A DNA stretch of 64,000 bases from Halomicroarcula saliterrae. Lineage in GTDB: Archaea; Halobacteriota; Halobacteria; Halobacteriales; Haloarculaceae. The translations under genes and the position numbers were made by a program. The notes beneath the pieces were generated by a model. It was not told where the DNA came from, did no database searches, and worked only from the letters and a program-made list of their open reading frames with translations. This document shows, piece by piece, positions 59,735-64,000 of the stretch. Numbering within the stretch: the stretch's first letter is position 1; every line of letters begins with the position of its first letter. The stretch is taken from positions 1,302,001 through 1,366,000 of the forward strand of contig NZ_JAMQON010000001.1 in the NCBI RefSeq assembly GCF_031624395.1, written 5' to 3'.

Positions 59735-60810
59735 TCGTCGGTCTCGACGCCGGCGAGGTTGCCCTCCTCGTCGAACAGCTTCGCCCGGAGAAAGCGGGCG
59801 CGGTAGCGGTTCGCCCCGTCGTAGACGTCGGCTTCGCGGATGTCCTCGCTCTCGCCGTCCGCGACGGCGTCGACGATGGCCTCTATCTGCTCTTTCTCGC
59901 TCGGCGTCAGCTCGAACTCGTAGGTCCGGGTCTGTTCGCCTTCGAGTTTCGTCCACTGGCGCGCGGCCGCGATGACGAGCGAACACGGTTCCCGGCAGGG
60001 GAACTCGCCGTCGCCGCCCGCGACGTCCAGCTCGGTCTCCTCGTCGTACTGCCACTCGCGGCGTTTCAGACACTGGGAGTCGTCACAGCAGGCCTCGGCG
60101 ACCCAGTTGACGTGTTCGTACCCCTCGCCGCGGTCCCACGTCCGGACGACGCCGTAGATACCGGTCTGGCGCTCGACAGTCTCGTGCCAGTGGGTGATAT
60201 CAAGCGCGCCCTCGCGCTCGCGGTGCCAGTTCTGGACCGTCGCCGGGTAGAAGGCGTGGACGGCCTCGACGAGGTCGGCGGGACCGAGCGCCGGGAACTG
60301 CCACCCCGTCCGGAGCGACGGCGCGGTCTTGAGCGGCCGGTAGTCACCGTCGTCGTCGCGTTTTGCGAGCTCGCGGGCGTCGAGGGGGTCCTCGTGAGCC
60401 GTCAGGTCCGACGCGGGCGTCTCGGCGTCGTCGACGTGCCGGAGGCCGTAGCGACGCCCCGCCGTGCCATCGAGCGAGACGGTGACGCGAAGCTGGCCCC
60501 ACTCGGTCGCGAGCCCGTCGTCGAGGGCGTCGTACCGCTCCGGAACCGCGTGCTCGGCGCTCCCTTCGAGCCACCTGAGGAAGTCCCACCGGGCGTCGGT
60601 CTGCGGGGCGACCGCGTGCCAGAAGTACCAGTTCCCCACGTAAGGCGACGCGGCCGCGGCCTCGCGGAGGCCGGCCTCGTCGAGCCCCGTCTCCGCGCGG
60701 TCGGGCGTCTCGAACGTGTAGCCGTCCGTCCCCGCTCCGACACGGAGGCCGTCGAAATCGATGCCGTCCGGCGCAGTGGCCACCAGCGCGTCCACCGGGT
60801 CCTCGTCCAT
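59731..60810 (-). CDS. DR2241-family protein with putative Fe-S cysteines
   Basis: A 359-residue protein of the DR2241 family, often found beside CbiX-type sirohydrochlorin chelatase genes in haloarchaea. Candidate cluster ligands are Cys in EACCDDSQCLKRREW and in GEFPCREPCSLVIAAARQW. The N-terminal region is acidic and the middle contains WYFWHAVAPQTDARWDFLRWL. The start at 60810 (MDEDPVDALVATAPDGIDFD) is by homology; the frame runs on upstream as a shadow. Role in tetrapyrrole metabolism is inferred from its neighbour. Confidence 0.75.
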   Translation of the reverse strand: MDEDPVDALVATAPDGIDFDGLRVGAGTDGYTFETPDRAETGLDEAGLREAAAASPYVGNWYFWHAVAPQTDARWDFLRWLEGSAEHAVPERYDALDDGLATEWGQLRVTVSLDGTAGRRYGLRHVDDAETPASDLTAHEDPLDARELAKRDDDGDYRPLKTAPSLRTGWQFPALGPADLVEAVHAFYPATVQNWHREREGALDITHWHETVERQTGIYGVVRTWDRGEGYEHVNWVAEACCDDSQCLKRREWQYDEETELDVAGGDGEFPCREPCSLVIAAARQWTKLEGEQTRTYEFELTPSEKEQIEAIVDAVADGESEDIREADVYDGANRYRARFLRAKLFDEEGNLAGVETDD

Positions 60811-60878
60811 ACCGGACCACGGGACTCCCGAGAAAAAAGCTAGCTGATTCGGTCGGCTGTTGCCGCCGCCAAGGGATG

Positions 60879-61757
60879 TCAGTCCCCGGTCGCGCTCGCG
60901 CCGTCCGTCTCGCCGCGGACCTGCTCGATGGCCGCGCTCACGTCCGCGCCGGCGTCGGCCGCCCGCTCCAGCACCACGTCGGCCATCAGCGGCTCGGTCC
61001 CGACGGCGCCCGCATACCAGATTCGGTGGCCCTCGACAGTCTCGGGGACGCCCCAGCCGTCGCGGTAGTCCTCGCACAGCCCCATGTCCTCGGGAATGTC
61101 CTCCTGGGTGTGGTAGCCGTCGGCGATGAACTGCGGGACGACGACCACGTCCTCGCTCTCGAAGAACTCCGTCACGTCGTCGACCTCCGGGTCCTCGTCC
61201 ATGAACAGCGCCTTTACCTCGTCGAAGCGGTCCATCCCGGCGATGCGGTCGGCGTGGTACTCGATGGCCTTCGCGGAGTTCTCGTTGCGCTCGGTGCCGT
61301 GACCGACGACGGCGAGGCCGAACCCCTCACCCACGTCGGGGTCGTCGGTGACCGACTTCGCGCGCTGGACGATGACGTCGCTCATCGAGTCGTGGGTGCC
61401 CACGGGACCACAGTAGTGGACCGTCTGGCCCGTGTCCTCGGCGGTCAGCGTGGCGTGGCTCGCGCTCGTTCCGTCCGAGTCCCACAGTTCGGGGTCCCAC
61501 TCGTCCAGGCGGAACTCCCGCGGGATGACCTGCTCGGTGAAGTACCCCTCGGAGATGAAAAGCGGGACCAGATACACCTCGTCGGCGTCGACCGTTCTGA
61601 GCACCTCGCGGAAGTGGGGCTCCTCCTTCCAGAAGGACTCCCGTACCTCGCCGAACGCGCCGGTCGCGCGGATGGTGTCCGCGTGGGTAAAGGTCGGCGT
61701 GCTCGACTCGGCGTTCAGATGCGAGCCGTGGGCCGCGATGACGAGCGCTTGCTCCAT
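60879..61757 (-). CDS. cbiX: CbiX/SirB-like sirohydrochlorin chelatase
   Basis: A 292-residue protein with two CbiX halves: VIAAHGSHLNAESSTPTFTHAD in the first and LAVVGHGTERNENSAKAIEYHADRI in the second, each with the conserved His at the metal site. VYLVPLFISEGYFTEQVIP and VVVVPQFIADGYHTQEDIP are the paired second blocks, showing internal duplication. It would insert cobalt or iron into sirohydrochlorin for cobalamin or siroheme. The window also contains a B12-dependent mutase (mcmA). It lies 68 bases upstream of the DR2241 gene. Confidence 0.88.
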   Translation of the reverse strand: MEQALVIAAHGSHLNAESSTPTFTHADTIRATGAFGEVRESFWKEEPHFREVLRTVDADEVYLVPLFISEGYFTEQVIPREFRLDEWDPELWDSDGTSASHATLTAEDTGQTVHYCGPVGTHDSMSDVIVQRAKSVTDDPDVGEGFGLAVVGHGTERNENSAKAIEYHADRIAGMDRFDEVKALFMDEDPEVDDVTEFFESEDVVVVPQFIADGYHTQEDIPEDMGLCEDYRDGWGVPETVEGHRIWYAGAVGTEPLMADVVLERAADAGADVSAAIEQVRGETDGASATGD

Positions 61758-61844
61758 GCGGGACCCTTGGAACGAATCGCTCTTAGGGGCTTCGCTGGCG
61801 ACATCGGCTACGCTTTTGTGTCTCCGACGCCCGCGTTCTCCCAT

Positions 61845-62318
61845 ATGTCACTCGCCGCTGCCACCCGCGACGCCGTCCGCGAGCGCCCCTTCCTCTACGA
61901 CGCGCTCCGGGCCGGCGTCGTCAACTACACCGCCGCCGCCCGACAGCTCGGCGTCGAGGGGGACACGGACGCCGTCGCCACCGCCCTGCGCCGGTTCGCC
62001 GAGGAACTGCCCGACGGGCCGGCCCACGACAGCGAGGCGCGCGTCTCGATGCGGAGCGGGCTGGGCCGGAGCGGCGACGGCGACGCGCTTCTCTCGGTCG
62101 GTGACGCCCGCTTTACCGACGGGACGGGGTCGCTCACCGGCGTCGTCGCGAGCGGCGACCTCTCACCAGCGGCGCTGGGCGACGTGCTCGGTCGGCTGCG
62201 AGCGGCGGACATCGCCGTCGAAGCGGCCGGCGTCGGCGACGGGACGCTGGTGGTCGTCGTCAAGCGGCGAGGCGGTCCGGACGCCGTGCGCGTCGTCGAG
62301 GGCACCGTCGGTCGGTAG
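61845..62318 (+). CDS. DUF7523-family protein
   Basis: A 157-residue protein divergent from cbiX (87 bases between the starts). The N-terminal part (AAATRDAVRERPFLYDALRAGVVNYTAAARQLG and AVATALRRFAEEL) looks like a small helix-turn-helix domain. The second half (LTGVVASGDLSPAALGDVLGRLRAADIAVEAAGVGDGTLVVVVKRR) looks like an ACT-like alpha/beta fold. A regulatory role is possible but not shown. The ATG at 61845 was chosen as the first of the conserved frame. Confidence 0.7.
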   Translation: MSLAAATRDAVRERPFLYDALRAGVVNYTAAARQLGVEGDTDAVATALRRFAEELPDGPAHDSEARVSMRSGLGRSGDGDALLSVGDARFTDGTGSLTGVVASGDLSPAALGDVLGRLRAADIAVEAAGVGDGTLVVVVKRRGGPDAVRVVEGTVGR

Positions 62319-62429
62319 CTCGCTACCCAGCCGGCGAGGGGGACGTTCTGCCCGGCAACAGCCGCGAGCACACGAGTCAGACGAATCGTTCCGACGCTTT
62401 GAAGCGGCCCGATAGAGAGAACACAGGTA

Positions 62430-63923
62430 ATGACGCTGCGCGTGACGAACACGTTAACCGGCGAGACGGAGCCGTTCGAGCCACGCGACCCCGATTCGGT
62501 GTTGCTGTACTACTGCGGGCTGACCACGTCGGACCCGCCCCATCTGGGCCACGCCCGAGGGTGGGTCCACGTCGACGTCATGTGTCGCTGGCTCGACTGG
62601 CTGGGCTACGACGTGCGTCACGTCGAGAACTTCACCGACGTCAACGAGAAGATCGTCGCCCGCGTCGGCGAGGACGGCGAGAGCGAGGCCGACGTCGCGG
62701 CCCACTACGTCCAGGAAGTCATCACGGACATGCGGTCGCTGAACCTGTCTCGTGCGGAAGTGTACCCGCGCGTCTCCGAACACGTCCCCGAAATCGTCGC
62801 ACTGGTCGAGCGTCTCGTCGAGGGCGGACACGCCTACGAGACCAACGGCTCGGTCTACTTCGACGTGACCAGCTTCGACGACTACGGCAAGCTCTCGAAC
62901 CAGACCGTCGACGACATCGAGGCCCAGGGCACCGACGCCGAGAGCGAGAAGCGCCACCCCGCGGACTTCGCGCTCTGGAAGGCCGGGGGCGTCGCCCCCG
63001 AGGATATCGCCGACCATCAGCACCCGGAGGCCGCGCCCGCCGAGGAGGCCTGCGAGACGGCCCAGACCTGGGACTCGCCGTGGGGCGAGGGCCGGCCCGG
63101 CTGGCACATCGAGTGTTCGGCGATGTCGATGGCCCACCTCGACGAGACCATCGATATCCACGTCGGCGGACAGGACCTCGTCTTCCCTCACCACGAGAAC
63201 GAGGTGGCCCAGAGCGAGGCCGCCACCGGGCAGCGCTTCGCCGACTACTGGCTCCACGTCCGCCTGCTGGAGACGAAAGGCGAGAAGATGTCCTCCTCGC
63301 TGGGGAACTTCTTCACCGTCTCCGAGGCCGTCGCCGAGTTCGGCGCGGACGTGCTCAGAACGTTCCTGCTGTCGACGGCGTACACCTCGCGGGCCACGTT
63401 CAGCGAGGAGACCATCGGCGAGGCCGAGGAACGCTGGGACCGCCTCCAGCGGGGCTACGAGCGGGCGGTGGCGGCCTGCGACGACGTCGACGCCTACGCC
63501 ACGACGACCCACGACGAGCTCCGGGACGCGGTCGCGGCCGCCCGCGAGGGGTTCGAGACGGCGATGAACGACGACTTCAACACCCGTGAGGCGATGACCG
63601 CGCTGCTTGACCTCACCGGGACCCTCAACGCGTACGTCGACGACCACGAGGCGTACGACTACGTGGCGCTCCGGCGGGCCGTCGAGACCTTCGAGGAGTT
63701 CGGCGGCGGTGTCCTCGGTCTCACCTTCGGCGAGAGCGGCGACGGGGGCGACGTGGCGCTCGCGGGCGAACTCGTCGAACTCGTCTTGCAGGCCCGGGAA
63801 GACGAGCGGGCCGCGGGCAACTACGAGCGCGCCGACGAGCTCCGCGACGAGCTCGAAGCGATGGGCGTCGAGGTACAGGACACCGACGAGGGACCGACCT
63901 ACCGGCTATCGGGCTCCGACTGA
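62430..63923 (+). CDS. cysS: Cysteine--tRNA ligase
   Basis: A 497-residue class I synthetase. The HIGH-type motif is HLGHARG and the first zinc Cys is in LLYYCGLTTSD. Further zinc ligands are in GWHIECSAMSMAHL and FPHHENEVAQS. The KMSKS-type motif is KMSSSLGNF. The C-terminal helical domain (about 350-497) ends with an acidic haloarchaeal tail. All core motifs are present, so it is probably active. The gap 62319-62429 shows no clear gene. Confidence 0.97.
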   Translation: MTLRVTNTLTGETEPFEPRDPDSVLLYYCGLTTSDPPHLGHARGWVHVDVMCRWLDWLGYDVRHVENFTDVNEKIVARVGEDGESEADVAAHYVQEVITDMRSLNLSRAEVYPRVSEHVPEIVALVERLVEGGHAYETNGSVYFDVTSFDDYGKLSNQTVDDIEAQGTDAESEKRHPADFALWKAGGVAPEDIADHQHPEAAPAEEACETAQTWDSPWGEGRPGWHIECSAMSMAHLDETIDIHVGGQDLVFPHHENEVAQSEAATGQRFADYWLHVRLLETKGEKMSSSLGNFFTVSEAVAEFGADVLRTFLLSTAYTSRATFSEETIGEAEERWDRLQRGYERAVAACDDVDAYATTTHDELRDAVAAAREGFETAMNDDFNTREAMTALLDLTGTLNAYVDDHEAYDYVALRRAVETFEEFGGGVLGLTFGESGDGGDVALAGELVELVLQAREDERAAGNYERADELRDELEAMGVEVQDTDEGPTYRLSGSD

Positions 63924-64000
63924 GGCGGGCCGGTCGGCCCGCAACCGGCCTTCGACCGCCGAGAGGCCACGAAACTTATCACGGCGGGCTCGCCTGTCGT
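63924..64000. other. Right-edge intergenic sequence
   Basis: GC-rich with a single AT-richer stretch (GAAACTTATCACGG, about 63970-63983) that may be the TATA box of a gene beyond the right edge. No coding start is seen inside the window. Confidence 0.35.

Noticed and set aside
1-64000. CRISPR arrays, insertion sequences or prophage genes
   Set aside because: No repeat-spacer pattern, transposase, integrase or phage structural gene was seen on either strand.

Overview
The window comes from a haloarchaeon. The DNA is GC-rich, the proteins are very acidic, and the ribosomal proteins (eS1 and the long archaeal form of uS15), KEOPS Pcc1, Trm112, Lrp/AsnC regulators, halocyanin, PTS-type DhaKLM and ferredoxin-dependent 2-oxoacid oxidoreductase are all of haloarchaeal type. 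Many starts lie 25-40 nt after an AT-rich TATA-like box, as expected for leaderless archaeal transcripts. A placement near Haloarcula/Haloarculaceae is only a guess. No insertion sequence, CRISPR array or replication origin was recognised.

Layout. 0-3.4 kb: the start of ribH, an Agl23-type membrane protein, and purK. 3.6-6.8 kb: a small redox/sensing group made of an FMN-type flavoprotein, an H-NOX heme-NO/O2 sensor, a soluble HAMP/transducer-like protein without the chemoreceptor signalling tip, and a lipid-anchored blue copper protein. 6.9-9.4 kb (minus): the information-processing operon uS15 - RecJ-like - pcc1 - eS1.

9.7-27.3 kb is the most unusual part: a type IV pilus/Tad-like locus. 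It has one secretion ATPase and one membrane platform protein (24768-27281 and 22729-24771). It also has two paralogous, translationally coupled five-gene cassettes of small proteins with prepilin-like N-termini (DUF7287-DUF7288-DUF7261-DUF7266-DUF7289), and two much larger secreted proteins built on the same DUF7289-like module. One large protein carries a DUF7305-like beta-rich C-terminus. The other is a 1268-residue protein with a chain of CARDB/Ig-like repeats. A tRNA-Ala(GGC) gene sits inside the locus. No prepilin peptidase is seen in the window.

27.4-42.3 kb is mostly metabolism and regulation: an aminotransferase with its Lrp regulator, an MFS carrier, a thioredoxin-like protein, the PTS-type dihydroxyacetone kinase genes dhaKLM with a convergent HPr gene, MscS, an O-methyltransferase, a CheC-family protein, an acyl-CoA ligase and acyl-CoA dehydrogenase pair, a decayed VapBC toxin-antitoxin pair, a metallo-beta-lactamase lactonase-like enzyme and a DICT sensor protein. 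42.6-50.2 kb: porAB with an Lrp regulator, a DHH phosphoesterase, a CBS/ParB-like protein and the methylmalonyl-CoA mutase large subunit. 50.2-53.6 kb: cytochrome c oxidase subunit I with its small membrane neighbours. 53.6-64 kb: a DUF7527 coiled-coil protein, a winged-helix regulator, purA, trm112, two tandem DUF7524 paralogues (the second has a perfect 10-bp inverted repeat touching its start codon), DR2241 and CbiX proteins, a DUF7523 protein and cysS.

DUF numbers and gene names are from memory of family sequences; no database search could be run.
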